Positions 26,720 to 35,699 are shown, counted from the first letter of the stretch. The stretch: DNA of 64,000 nt from Lachnospiraceae bacterium AC2031 (GCA_000687975.1 JIAB01000001.1:372001-436000); one strand, 5' to 3'. Made by a program: numbers and translations. Notes: generated by a model from the letters alone, not told the origin.

Positions 26720-27271
26720 CTAGCCTTTCTCACATATGAAGATATGCTTATTTGTCTTGTAATTCTTAGTTTTGTAAATCTTGAATCGGGTATTCTCAAG
26801 AAAACTGAAATCTTCCTCAAGCTTCGACTCAACTATGATAGTATAATCCGGATTACGGAACTCCTTAGTATTAAGGATTTCCAAAACCTCCTTTTCAAAT
26901 CCATGTCCATATGGTGGATCAAAGAAAAGGATATCAAAATCTATACGACTTAGTTTCCTGAGATAACTTATAACATCCGATCTTACCAGTTCTGCTTCAT
27001 TCTCGAACTTAGTAAAATGGATATTCTGCTTGATCACTTCATAAGCATCCTTATTGTTCTCAACAAGAACTGTTCTCTCCGCGCCACGAGACAAAGCCTC
27101 AATTCCAACAGCGCCGCTTCCAGCAAATCCATCCAGAAATAAAGATCCCGGAACTTCCATCTGTATACAATTAAACAGAGTTTCCTTATACTTATCCGCT
27201 GTAGGTCTGGTATTATCACCCTCCAGAGTTTTAAGTGGAAGACTCCTTCTAGTACCCGCAATAACTCTCAT
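26720..27271 (-). CDS. rsmD: 16S rRNA (guanine(966)-N2)-methyltransferase RsmD
   Basis: RsmD methylates G966 of 16S rRNA. From the ATG at 27271 the protein is 183 aa and begins MRVIAGTRRSLPLKTLEG, the typical start; a start at 27289 would add six odd residues. The SAM-binding loop LDGFAGSGAVGIEALSRGA and the catalytic motif FFDPPYG are clear. No strong ribosome binding site is visible before the start. It precedes coaD, as in most Firmicutes. The GH5 gene lies directly upstream. Confidence 0.93.
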   Translation of the reverse strand: MRVIAGTRRSLPLKTLEGDNTRPTADKYKETLFNCIQMEVPGSLFLDGFAGSGAVGIEALSRGAERTVLVENNKDAYEVIKQNIHFTKFENEAELVRSDVISYLRKLSRIDFDILFFDPPYGHGFEKEVLEILNTKEFRNPDYTIIVESKLEEDFSFLENTRFKIYKTKNYKTNKHIFICEKG

Positions 27272-27345
27272 AATAATCCAATATACCATATAATGTGTAA
27301 TAGAACAACATTTTTATTCAAAAAGTACAAAACCTAGCGGTATAA

Positions 27346-28902
27346 TTAGTCATCTGTACTAATCTGATTCTTTAGCCACTTGCCTGCATCGCTTAGATCA
27401 TCATCTGACCAGCCAGATGTCTTTGAACATCCAGAGTCAATAAGTGCTGATGTTTCATTCTTATTACAAAGGCTCCAACCAGCATATGAAAGATTATATT
27501 CATCGATCATATCAAACCAGTCTTCAGCAGAATCATAATCTATTGCTCCATTTCCTGATGCATCACATATACTGAACTCTGAAATAAAAACGCAAAGTCC
27601 TTTATCATGAGCTGTCTTAACCTTGCTTCTGATATTATCTTTATGTGTTGCCGCATAGAAATGAGTTGTATAAGCTATATTATCCTGTCCTGTAATAGGA
27701 TCATCCGCAGCCTGATCAACATCCTGAGACCATGTAGGTGTACCTACTATTATGATAGCATCCTTATCATTAGCTCTGATTACAGGAATGACTGTTTCAG
27801 CGTACTCCTTAATATCAGACCAGGTTGTGCTTCCATTTGGTTCGTTACATATCTCATATAATACATTATCGTAATCTGCATACTTTGCTGACATCTCATC
27901 AAAGAACACTACAGCCTCATCCTGATTGTCCTTTGGATTGGTATCATGAAGAATATGCCAGTCAATGATCACATACATTCCAAGTTCTGTAGCATACTCA
28001 ACACCATCCTCAACAAGTCCCTTAAGCTTGGACTTATCACCGTCCTGGCAATAACCACCAGACTCTGATGTATACATAGCAAGTCTTATAACATTTGCAC
28101 CCCACTCATCGCGAAGAGTCTGGAATGCTTCTTTATTAACATATTCAGGGAACCAGGCAAGACCATGAGTGCTTACACCCTTAAGCTGATACTGCTTACC
28201 ATCCTTATCTACCACATCAGTTCCATCGATAGAAAGCTTACCATGATTCTCAAGAGGTGTACCTGATTCAGGCTCAATCTTCTCCTTCTTGGATTCAGCC
28301 TTCTCCTCAGCTGACTGAGTTGTAGGCTCTTCTTTAAGCTCTGTATATTCCTCGCCGCCAACATAAAGTGTCGCAGCCTTCTCTGCATCATTACTGCTCT
28401 TATACTTCACCTGAAGACCCATCTCTATATTACCACCCTTAGGGATAGTTCCATTATAATCAACCGCAGTAATTGTAAGATTATCGCCTGATATCTTATA
28501 ATCACCATTCCAGTTGTCGCCTATCTCGCCACCCTTAAATCCTGCGATAACAACCTTCCAGTCTGAAACATCTTCCTTAGACTTATTATCAATCCTGATA
28601 TTATACTGATAAACATACTTATCGCCGTCCTGCCAGTTACCAGCATCTTCTACCTTAACAGAACAAGCCAGCTTTTTTTCATCACTGTTTGTAGACGAAG
28701 CCTTCTCAGTGGTTTCTTCAGTATCATCCTCAGCTACCTCTTCTTCAGTTGCAGCCTCAGTTGTAGCCTGAGTAGTTGTCTCAACTGCCTTACTTCCAGC
28801 ATCATCTTTGTTACCTAGCGTATACACGATAAATATCGCCATAGCGACAATGGGAACAGCCATAACACCAATAATGATTAGTAACGATTTTCTCTCTTTC
28901 AA
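27346..28902 (-). CDS. Membrane-anchored GH5 endoglucanase with CBM2-like domain
   Basis: The protein is 518 aa from a TTG at 28902, which has AGGAG 9 bp upstream. The frame stays open to 29013, but that part lies in a foldback element. Residues ~6-29 form an N-terminal membrane helix (signal anchor). A Thr/Glu-rich linker follows (~35-75). Residues ~75-170 resemble a CBM2-type cellulose-binding domain (WQDGDKYVYQYNIRI, DNWNGDYKI). The GH5 domain (~215-510) has the acid/base Glu354 in YEICNEPNG and the nucleophile Glu442 in VFISEFS. It is expected to cleave beta-1,4-glucans outside the cell. The gene splits recG from rsmD, which are usually neighbours, so it looks like an insertion. Confidence 0.9.
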   Translation of the reverse strand: MKERKSLLIIIGVMAVPIVAMAIFIVYTLGNKDDAGSKAVETTTQATTEAATEEEVAEDDTEETTEKASSTNSDEKKLACSVKVEDAGNWQDGDKYVYQYNIRIDNKSKEDVSDWKVVIAGFKGGEIGDNWNGDYKISGDNLTITAVDYNGTIPKGGNIEMGLQVKYKSSNDAEKAATLYVGGEEYTELKEEPTTQSAEEKAESKKEKIEPESGTPLENHGKLSIDGTDVVDKDGKQYQLKGVSTHGLAWFPEYVNKEAFQTLRDEWGANVIRLAMYTSESGGYCQDGDKSKLKGLVEDGVEYATELGMYVIIDWHILHDTNPKDNQDEAVVFFDEMSAKYADYDNVLYEICNEPNGSTTWSDIKEYAETVIPVIRANDKDAIIIVGTPTWSQDVDQAADDPITGQDNIAYTTHFYAATHKDNIRSKVKTAHDKGLCVFISEFSICDASGNGAIDYDSAEDWFDMIDEYNLSYAGWSLCNKNETSALIDSGCSKTSGWSDDDLSDAGKWLKNQISTDD

Positions 28903-28934
28903 CTTAGTTCTCTCCTGTAGTATATTATTTAACC

Positions 28935-29190
28935 TCGAATTATATGATTTGCATACAGCTGAATCACGCAAGCAATTTTCTAAATATTTCGAGCAACCTT
29001 CTATAAACTGCATTATCGCTCGGCTAAAACTCGTAAAAATGCCTTTTATAAGAGATTCAGACCGAAGGTCAGTAGAAGGATGGCATTTTTACTCAGACAA
29101 AACCGCTCGCGATGCAGTTTATGAAGCTTGCTCTTTATATTTTACGAAAATTGTGCTATCGATTCATCTATATGCAAATCAATAATTCGA
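28935..29190. repeat. 256-bp foldback element between recG and the GH5 gene
   Basis: The two halves match as inverted repeats from the ends inward: TCGAATTA.. at 28935 and ..TAATTCGA ending 29190, then TGATTTGCATA, TGAATC, CAATTTTC, GAGCAA, CTTC, ATAAACTGCAT and AAAAATGCC blocks in the same order in both arms. The tip contains GACC-TTC-GGTC near 29069-29081. Only short internal loops interrupt the pairing. The element ends one base before the recG stop codon. It has no coding potential. It could be a foldback MITE-like element or a very long RNA hairpin acting after recG. Confidence 0.85.
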
Positions 29191-29191
29191 A

Positions 29192-31162
29192 TCAAATATC
29201 ATCTATGATGAGCGATAGATCCTGTGCTAGGCGAAGCATATCCGCATGCTTATAGATATCAGCGATACGGAAGTTCAGATCACCGCTCTGACGAATACCA
29301 AAGAAGTCTCCAGGGCCACGAAGGCGAAGGTCCTCTGATGCGATAAAGAATCCATCATTGGATTCCTCCAATACTTTAAGCCGCTCCATAGACTCTTCGG
29401 TTTTCTTTACATTTATAAAGATACAATAACTTTGTAGTGAGCCTCTGCCCACACGTCCCCTCAGCTGATGAAGCTGAGCCAGACCAAAGCGTTCTGCATT
29501 CTCTATCATCATTACGGTTGCATTTGGATTGTTGATACCAACCTCAATGACCGTAGTAGATACTAACACATCTATATCTCTTTTGACAAAGTTTTCTAAT
29601 ATTTCATGTTTTTCGGATTCCTTCATCTTTCCATGAAGGTAGGATACTCGCACTCCGGAGCCAAGTTTTTCTTGAAGATCCTCGCTGTAGTTAATAACAT
29701 TTTCTGCGTCAACCGTTTCACTTTCCTCAACCATAGGACAGATAACATAGACCTGTTCACCCGCTCCCACACGTTCTCTTAAAAACTTATAGGCGGCAGG
29801 TCTGTAGTCCGTTCCTACAACACAGTTGTATATGCTCTTACGGTCTGCAGGCATATCCTTAATTACAGAAATATCCATATCCGCATATAGAATGATAGCC
29901 AAGGTTCTAGGAATAGGAGTTGCACTCATAATAAGAATGTTTGGCATGTCGCCCTTCTCTGCAAGCTTTTCTCTTTGCTTAACTCCAAAGCGATGCTGCT
30001 CATCTGTTATAACAAGCCCTAACTCTTTAAACTCCGTAGCATCCTGTATGATGGCATGGGTACCTATAACTATATCGCAGATGCCATCTTTAAGCTCCTG
30101 GTAAACTGTACGTTTATCTTTTGCTGTCATGGATCCAGTCAAAAGACGAACAGTAATCTTATATGGCTTCAGCATCTTGGAGATATCCTCATAATGCTGC
30201 ATGGCAAGCACTTCAGTAGGCACCATAAGCGCACCCTGATAACCGGAAATGGCATTCATAAGCAGAGCTATTACTGCAACCACTGTCTTACCCGATCCAA
30301 CATCTCCCTGAATAAGACGACTCATCATGTAGTCAGATTCAAGATCACGTGTTATATCCTCTACAGCCGCTTTCTGTCCTTCAGTTAAAGAGAACGGAAG
30401 TCCCGCGATAAATCCATCACGTTTCACTTTTGCCTCATCATTTATTTTATGATGATTGCTTTCTACTACCGTCTTTTCCTTAAGCTTTCTTACATTGATA
30501 AGAAACTCCAGGAATTCATCAAGGGCAATTCTTTTTATCGCATCTTTAAGCCCCTCTTCATCATCAGGGAAATGGATACGCATTATAGCCTCGCCGCGGC
30601 GCATAAGCCCATACTGTTCTATTATATCTTCCGGAAGATAATCATGCAGAGTCAGAACAGTATCACGCAGTTGTTCTATAGCTCTGGTAATAGAATTATT
30701 TGTTATACCACTCTTTAATGGATATATAGGACGAAGGGTACTGAGCATCTTCTGATAATTAAACTGAGTGAAGAACTCAGGCATCTCCATAACCCTCATA
30801 GGCCCTTTGATTTTTATAGTGCCATAGAAAATATATGATTCGCCCTTATGAAACTGGGATTTAAGATATGGTTTGTTGAACCAGACCATTCGGAGACTAC
30901 CGGTGGAGTCTGACGCAGAAAGGGAGGTAATATTATATCTCCTGCCTCTTCTTTCTTCAACGTAGGATACCACCTTGCAAAAAACAGCAACCCTGTCTCC
31001 TTCACTAACTTCAGCGACAGAGACAGGCTCACTGTATTTCTTATAAGACCTTGGGTAATAGGTGATTAGGTCACCCACAGTGGAGATTCCGAGTCGTCCA
31101 AACTGCTGTGCTGTCTTCTCACCTATTCCTTTTATATTTTGTATATTATCTTCTAATCTCAT
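29192..31162 (-). CDS. recG: ATP-dependent DNA helicase RecG
   Basis: RecG remodels stalled replication forks and branched DNA. The 656-aa length is near normal. The N-terminal wedge/OB domain (residues ~1-220; PRSYKKYSEPVSVAEV) precedes the helicase core: Walker A GDVGSGKTVVA, DEQHRFG (motif II), SATPIPRTLA, and VMMIENAERFGLAQLHQLRGR with GRGS (motif VI). It starts 5 bp after the YloV-like gene and is thus in the same operon. Its stop codon abuts the foldback element. Confidence 0.96.
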   Translation of the reverse strand: MRLEDNIQNIKGIGEKTAQQFGRLGISTVGDLITYYPRSYKKYSEPVSVAEVSEGDRVAVFCKVVSYVEERRGRRYNITSLSASDSTGSLRMVWFNKPYLKSQFHKGESYIFYGTIKIKGPMRVMEMPEFFTQFNYQKMLSTLRPIYPLKSGITNNSITRAIEQLRDTVLTLHDYLPEDIIEQYGLMRRGEAIMRIHFPDDEEGLKDAIKRIALDEFLEFLINVRKLKEKTVVESNHHKINDEAKVKRDGFIAGLPFSLTEGQKAAVEDITRDLESDYMMSRLIQGDVGSGKTVVAVIALLMNAISGYQGALMVPTEVLAMQHYEDISKMLKPYKITVRLLTGSMTAKDKRTVYQELKDGICDIVIGTHAIIQDATEFKELGLVITDEQHRFGVKQREKLAEKGDMPNILIMSATPIPRTLAIILYADMDISVIKDMPADRKSIYNCVVGTDYRPAAYKFLRERVGAGEQVYVICPMVEESETVDAENVINYSEDLQEKLGSGVRVSYLHGKMKESEKHEILENFVKRDIDVLVSTTVIEVGINNPNATVMMIENAERFGLAQLHQLRGRVGRGSLQSYCIFINVKKTEESMERLKVLEESNDGFFIASEDLRLRGPGDFFGIRQSGDLNFRIADIYKHADMLRLAQDLSLIIDDI

Positions 31163-31167
31163 GAAAT

Positions 31168-32892
31168 CTACTCAACAGATAAGATATAGTAATAGATTGG
31201 CTGACCACCATAGCGAAGATCCACATCAAGATCCTCGTACTTTTCTGAAAGGAAACCAGCCAGTTCTTCAGCCTCTTCCTTAGTCACATCCTCGCCGTAA
31301 TAGAGACTGATAAGTCCACTGTCCTCATCTACAAGAGTATCGATAAGATCCTTTGTAACATCAACAACTTCAGTACCAACAGCATCGATACCGTTATCCG
31401 AGATTCCCATAATGTTGTTCTTGCGAATCTCTTTACCTTCTATAGAAGTATCACGAACGGCAAATGTTATCTCACCGGTTTTTATTCCAAGAAGCGCTTC
31501 TTTCATACCCTCAAAGTTATCTTCTGGCTCCACTGCCTCATTGAAACTGAGCATAGCCGCAATACCCTGTGGGATAGAACTGCTTGTTACAACAAATATC
31601 TTCTTATCTTCAACTATATCTGCAGCCTGATTAGCCGCAAGTACAATATTTTTATTATTTGGAAGGATAAATACATTCTCAGCATTTACCTTTTCGATAG
31701 CCGATACAATATCATCTGTACTTGGATTCATAGTCTGACCACCGCGGATAACATAGTCTACACCTATCTCTTCAAAGATAGTTGATAGACCGTCACCAGC
31801 AGAAACCGCTACGAAGCCATATTTCTTTGGAGGCTCATTATTTACAACCTCTTCAAGTTCTGACTTAGCATCTTCATCTTTATCAGACTTTTCATATGGA
31901 ATAGCAAATGATATTCTCTCGTTATGCTCTTCACGCATATTGTCAACCTTACAACGAGTAAGCTGACCATATTCAAGACCCTTCTCGAATGCCTGTCCAG
32001 GATGATTAGTATGAACATGAATCTTGAGCACCTCTTCGTCCGCAACGCATACAAGAGAATCACCAATAGATAAAAGAAACTCTTTAATCTTATCTATCTC
32101 TTTATCATCTAGCTCCTTCTCAAGAAGGACAATAAATTCTGTACAATAACCAAACTTTATATCAGCTGTAGAGATATCATCTCTGCTGCTTCCTTTTGCG
32201 CTAGGAATCTCTTCAAGAAGACCAGCACCTCTGGCAGGAGTAACTGTAGCTGCACCATCTTCTAAAATGGCTGGTTCGCCCTTAAGCGCCATAAGGAAAC
32301 CACGCATGATCTCCATAAGTCCCTGTCCACCAGAATCAACAACACCAGCTTCCTTAAGAACAGGAAGGAGTTCAGGTGTACCAGCAAGTGCTTCATCACC
32401 TGCAATAACAATCTTTTCAAGATACTCTATGATATCATCCTCAGTTGAAAGAAGTTCTGAAGCTTTCTCAGCCATAGCTCTGGCAACTGTAAGGATTGTA
32501 CCTTCTTTAGGTTTCATTACTGCCTTATATGCAGTTTCGGTTGCGTGAGCAAAAGCTGAAGCTATAACCTCAAGAGAAATCTCTTCCTTATCTTTTATAT
32601 CACGACAGAAACCACGAAGCAGCTGCGAAAGGATTACACCAGAGTTACCTCTGGCACCTCTAAGTGAGCCTCCTGATATAGCCTTTGTAAGGCTGGCGAT
32701 AGTTGGCTTATCAAGACTCTTAACCTCAGCAACTGCTGACATGATAGTAAGAGTCATGTTAGTTCCTGTATCTCCATCAGGTACAGGGAACACATTTAGC
32801 TCATTGATATATTCTTTCTTATTACTGATATTATTAGCACCGGAAATAAATACCTCTTTGACAAAATCCGCTTTAATATCCTTAACTAACAT
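31168..32892 (-). CDS. DAK2-domain protein of the YloV/FakA family
   Basis: The 575-aa protein has the DAK2 kinase domain at residues ~10-205 (NELNVFPVPDGDTGTNMTLT, SLRGARGNSGVILSQLL) and a C-terminal DegV-like region. FakA phosphorylates fatty acids held by a FakB protein so they can enter phospholipid synthesis. Here it lies downstream of a Gls24 gene and upstream of recG, as yloU-yloV do in Bacillus. The ATG at 32892 with GGAGG 9 bp upstream is the better start. No fakB/degV is in the window, so the fatty acid kinase role is by family only. Confidence 0.88.
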   Translation of the reverse strand: MLVKDIKADFVKEVFISGANNISNKKEYINELNVFPVPDGDTGTNMTLTIMSAVAEVKSLDKPTIASLTKAISGGSLRGARGNSGVILSQLLRGFCRDIKDKEEISLEVIASAFAHATETAYKAVMKPKEGTILTVARAMAEKASELLSTEDDIIEYLEKIVIAGDEALAGTPELLPVLKEAGVVDSGGQGLMEIMRGFLMALKGEPAILEDGAATVTPARGAGLLEEIPSAKGSSRDDISTADIKFGYCTEFIVLLEKELDDKEIDKIKEFLLSIGDSLVCVADEEVLKIHVHTNHPGQAFEKGLEYGQLTRCKVDNMREEHNERISFAIPYEKSDKDEDAKSELEEVVNNEPPKKYGFVAVSAGDGLSTIFEEIGVDYVIRGGQTMNPSTDDIVSAIEKVNAENVFILPNNKNIVLAANQAADIVEDKKIFVVTSSSIPQGIAAMLSFNEAVEPEDNFEGMKEALLGIKTGEITFAVRDTSIEGKEIRKNNIMGISDNGIDAVGTEVVDVTKDLIDTLVDEDSGLISLYYGEDVTKEEAEELAGFLSEKYEDLDVDLRYGGQPIYYYILSVE

Positions 32893-32925
32893 CAATTTTT
32901 TCCTCCAGACATACGAAGAATGAGT

Positions 32926-33282
32926 CTAGTCAATGACTCTGACACCTTCAACGTACACATTAATTTTATTCACCTTCATGTTGGTGTAATCTTCTACCTG
33001 ATACTTTACTGTGCTTATCAGATTATCAACTACAGTTCTGATATTTACTCCATAAGCAACAATAATGTGGAAATTGATATCAAGTCCATCATCATCAAGC
33101 TTAACACTTACGCCACGACTCACATTATCTCCCTTAAGAAGCTTAGCAAGACCATCCTTTACGCTAAGGCTGGCCATTCCAACGATACCAAAGCAGTCAA
33201 GCGCAGCATGTCCTGCAAACTGAGCTATAACTTCGTTATCTATATATATATCACCATTTTCATTTTCCATAAGCTTAGACAT
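32926..33282 (-). CDS. Asp23/Gls24 family envelope stress protein (YloU-like)
   Basis: The 118-aa protein shows the Gls24 pattern (IYIDNEVIAQFAGHAALDCFGIVGMAS, VKLDDDGLDINFHIIVAYGVNI, VEDYTNMKVNKINVYVEGV). Members of the family are linked to the cell envelope and alkaline stress; the molecular role is not settled. AGGAGG is before the ATG. It is the first gene of the yloU-yloV-recG operon, with a strong promoter and a palindrome at the start site. Confidence 0.9.
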   Translation of the reverse strand: MSKLMENENGDIYIDNEVIAQFAGHAALDCFGIVGMASLSVKDGLAKLLKGDNVSRGVSVKLDDDGLDINFHIIVAYGVNIRTVVDNLISTVKYQVEDYTNMKVNKINVYVEGVRVID

Positions 33283-33328
33283 ATGAAACCTCCTCTCATA
33301 TTATAAGGCCTTTCATCCAAATTCTAGG

Positions 33329-33344
33329 ATGACACTTCTGTCAT
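33329..33344. promoter_or_regulatory. Palindrome at transcription start of the yloU-yloV-recG operon
   Basis: ATGACA-CTTC-TGTCAT is a perfect 6+4+6 inverted repeat. It overlaps the last 2 bp of the -10 box and covers the predicted start site, a usual place for a repressor operator. The same sequence would make a hairpin at the extreme 5' end of the mRNA. Confidence 0.5.
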
Positions 33345-33371
33345 TATACAAAATATACCGATAATAATCAA
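33343..33371 (-). promoter_or_regulatory. Promoter of the yloU-yloV-recG operon
   Basis: -35 TTGATT (33371-33366), 17-bp spacer, -10 TATAAT (33348-33343) on the minus strand. Confidence 0.8.
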
Positions 33372-33416
33372 ATATAGATAATACACTATAGTATAGTAAG
33401 AAATCCCTGCAAGACG

Positions 33417-33450
33417 TAAAAAAGCCAGCCATACTTAAGTATGACTGGCT
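33417..33450 (-). terminator. Terminator after rpmB
   Basis: AGCCAG and CATACT blocks pair across TTAA with GTATG and CTGGCT, then TTTTTA on the minus strand. Confidence 0.85.
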
Positions 33451-33473
33451 GCTTAGTTCATCTTAATCTTAAA

Positions 33474-33659
33474 CTATGCACGCTCTACCTTACCTGATCT
33501 AAGGCACTTTGTACAAACATAGATAGTCTTAGGAGAACCATCGACCTTTGCCTTGACTCTCTTGATATTAGACTTCATAATTCTATTAGATCTTCTATGT
33601 GAGTGGCTCACATTGTTTCCAAAATGAACTGACTTATCGCAGTAAAAGCACTTAGCCAT
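33474..33659 (-). CDS. rpmB: 50S ribosomal protein L28
   Basis: The 61-aa protein bL28 has the zinc-binding-type N-terminus (AKCFYCDKSVHFGNNVSHSHRRSNR) and C-terminal VCTKCLRSGKVERA, giving two CxxC pairs. So it is the zinc-containing form of L28. AGGAGGTGCC lies before the ATG. It has its own promoter and terminator. It stands next to the yloU-yloV operon, as in Bacillus, where rpmB and yloU are also neighbours. Confidence 0.97.
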   Translation of the reverse strand: MAKCFYCDKSVHFGNNVSHSHRRSNRIMKSNIKRVKAKVDGSPKTIYVCTKCLRSGKVERA

Positions 33660-33728
33660 CCCTTGGCACCTCCTTTAACTAAGAAACTGAGGTCTAGATT
33701 TATTCTCTCCAGACTCGCAACATTTGGT

Positions 33729-33757
33729 AGTCTAACATATTTAATAACCTAATGCAA
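33729..33757 (-). promoter_or_regulatory. Predicted promoter of rpmB
   Basis: -35 TTGCAT (33757-33752), 17-bp spacer, -10 TAGACT (33734-33729) on the minus strand, just after the sortase stop codon. Confidence 0.6.
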
Positions 33758-33758
33758 G

Positions 33759-35246
33759 TTATTTTTCTAATTTTTTTGCAACCACTACATATCTACCTTC
33801 ATTAGTGTGATATGCACAGGTAGAAAGTGTAAGCAGCTTCTCTCCATATTCAGCAGATTCTTCAATCTTATATGGAGTTAAAGACTTAACCTTATCAACA
33901 TAAGCATTAAATTCTGTCTCATCATCAGCATCAAAAAATTCATAATACTTAAATGAAGCGGAATCATTTTCATCTATCTGTGTTCTAAACGCTGCTATAA
34001 CTTCATAAGTTCCATCTTCCATAAGAGTATTAAAATAGATGGTCTTATGTTCATTATAAAAGCTTTCACTCTCATACTGAAGCAACGCATGGAACATAGT
34101 TCCCGCCTTCATATTATGTCCATAGATAAGAGTATTATCTCTTCCCTTTAACGGATTAGATCCAGCCGCCGCAAAAAGTGTACCAGAAGAACTATAATCA
34201 CCATAGAAATCCATATGCAGATACTTTTGTTCATCACTTGGAGTGTACATTACAGGATAATCAACATTTGTTCCTGGAATAGTAAGCCAGCCAACAAAGT
34301 CTTCATTCTTTGTATATACATCAGAAAACTTAGTCTGAACAAGATTTCCTTCAATCGTCTCGTAAGAGATATAATCATTATCCCTCTCCTTGCCAGTTTC
34401 AGGATCCTTAGAACCTTCTTCCTTAACAAGTTTCTTTATATCGTCAAATGAATTCTCCGCTTTTTTTATCTTATAGAAGTAAAAACCAAGATATGAACCT
34501 GAACCAAGGAATATAAGAATAAAGATAACAAGAAGCGTATTAAGAACAGCTGTTTTTTTCTTCCTCTTCTTCTGCTTCTGCTCAGCCTCTCTTTTTGCTT
34601 CAAGAGAACTTTTTTTCTTCATTATCTCCGCTCTGGAGATTCTCTTATCTAATTCATCAGCTTCATCATATCTATTTCTAGGCTTTTCTTCGTTAGGTTT
34701 TTCATAGCTTACACTTTGAGCACCGCTAGAAACAGAACTAGCCACTGGCTCAGCAGTCTTCGGAATATCGCCACGTCTAAGAACCGACTCAGGCTTTAGT
34801 ACATCCGATATAGTTTCACGCTTTGGTGCCTCAGGAATATCATCCTCAAATTCAGGCTTAGCTGGCTTCTTAGTAGATGCACCTTTAAGTTTTATAGGAG
34901 ACTTCTTAGAAGGTTCTTCATCCAGAGACTCCCATTTATCTTTCATCTTAGGAGCAGTTTCCTGTTTTACAGGTTCCGGCTTTACAGGCTCCGATTTAAC
35001 AGGCTTTTCCTCCTCTGGATCATCAGGTACTATATCACGCTTAACCGGTTCAGATATCGGAATAGGTTCCGGATCAGGAGCAGACTTTGCCGCATTTGCA
35101 GATGCAGCAGGTGAATCAGACACTAAACTCGAAGCAGAAGTAACACTAGAATCCGAGGTGGTAGCGCTTGAATCCGAAGCAGGCGTAGATGAATCCGATG
35201 TATATCTACGTAGTATTTCTTCAATTTCTTCTGGATTATATGCCAC
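33759..35246 (-). CDS. Class B-type sortase with long cytoplasmic N-terminal region
   Basis: The 495-aa protein has an unusual first ~230 residues rich in Ser, Pro, Lys and Glu, then one membrane helix (~233-255), then a sortase domain (~300-495). The catalytic residues are visible: His377 in IYGHNM, Cys477 in LSTCAYH and Arg485 in EGRYVVV. Class B sortases attach proteins to the wall or shape pili; typical members are ~250 aa. It starts 3 bp after the Nudix gene and is probably co-transcribed with it. No LPXTG-type substrate is in the window. The type II membrane topology puts the long extension inside the cell. Confidence 0.92.
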   Translation of the reverse strand: MAYNPEEIEEILRRYTSDSSTPASDSSATTSDSSVTSASSLVSDSPAASANAAKSAPDPEPIPISEPVKRDIVPDDPEEEKPVKSEPVKPEPVKQETAPKMKDKWESLDEEPSKKSPIKLKGASTKKPAKPEFEDDIPEAPKRETISDVLKPESVLRRGDIPKTAEPVASSVSSGAQSVSYEKPNEEKPRNRYDEADELDKRISRAEIMKKKSSLEAKREAEQKQKKRKKKTAVLNTLLVIFILIFLGSGSYLGFYFYKIKKAENSFDDIKKLVKEEGSKDPETGKERDNDYISYETIEGNLVQTKFSDVYTKNEDFVGWLTIPGTNVDYPVMYTPSDEQKYLHMDFYGDYSSSGTLFAAAGSNPLKGRDNTLIYGHNMKAGTMFHALLQYESESFYNEHKTIYFNTLMEDGTYEVIAAFRTQIDENDSASFKYYEFFDADDETEFNAYVDKVKSLTPYKIEESAEYGEKLLTLSTCAYHTNEGRYVVVAKKLEK

Positions 35247-35249
35247 TTT

Positions 35250-35699
35250 TTAATACCTCTTTGTTCCCCAAAGTTTAGCTTTCTTTAATGATAAATATTC
35301 ACTGTAGGCATTTTCCAAAATCTGTTTCTCATTAGGAAACTTAAGCAAATGGTATGCCTCGTGATACTTATAATAACCAGAATCACAAAAATATTCTTCC
35401 TTCTGTGGCTTACTGTAAAAGCTTTCGCCCATCATAAGGAACCAATGAACATCCTTGCTTACAACATCGTTATAGGTAGAAAAAGTATAACTACTCTTAC
35501 CTATATATTTTATAATCGTCGCATCCGCACCAGTCTCTTCCTTTACTTCACGAATTGCTGTCTCGCGATGTTCTTCACCTTCTTCAACAGTGCCCTTAGG
35601 AAGAACCCAGCCTTCGTAACGATTCTTATAATTCTTGTATAAAAGAAGTATCTTTCCTCGAAAGATAACCACACCTCCACAACTAATTGCTTCAACCAA
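35250..35699 (-). CDS. Nudix hydrolase, diadenosine-polyphosphate type
   Basis: The protein has about 149 residues and carries a full Nudix box: LPKGTVEEGEEHRETAIREVKEETGA split over residues ~35-62, with the catalytic REVKEETG. Its N-terminus (ISCGGVVIFRGKILLLYK) and WVLPKG are typical of Ap4A/bis-nucleoside hydrolases. The start is a TTG; the one at 35699 has AGGAGG 8 bp upstream, while the TTG at 35705 is too close to it. A promoter at 35768-35796 drives it, followed by the sortase gene. Substrate unknown. Confidence 0.82.
   Translation of the reverse strand: MVEAISCGGVVIFRGKILLLYKNYKNRYEGWVLPKGTVEEGEEHRETAIREVKEETGADATIIKYIGKSSYTFSTYNDVVSKDVHWFLMMGESFYSKPQKEEYFCDSGYYKYHEAYHLLKFPNEKQILENAYSEYLSLKKAKLWGTKRY

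Noticed and set aside
28903-29013. N-terminal 37 residues added to the GH5 protein by the upstream ATG
   Set aside because: No ribosome binding site, Cys-rich odd sequence, and it lies largely in the foldback element.
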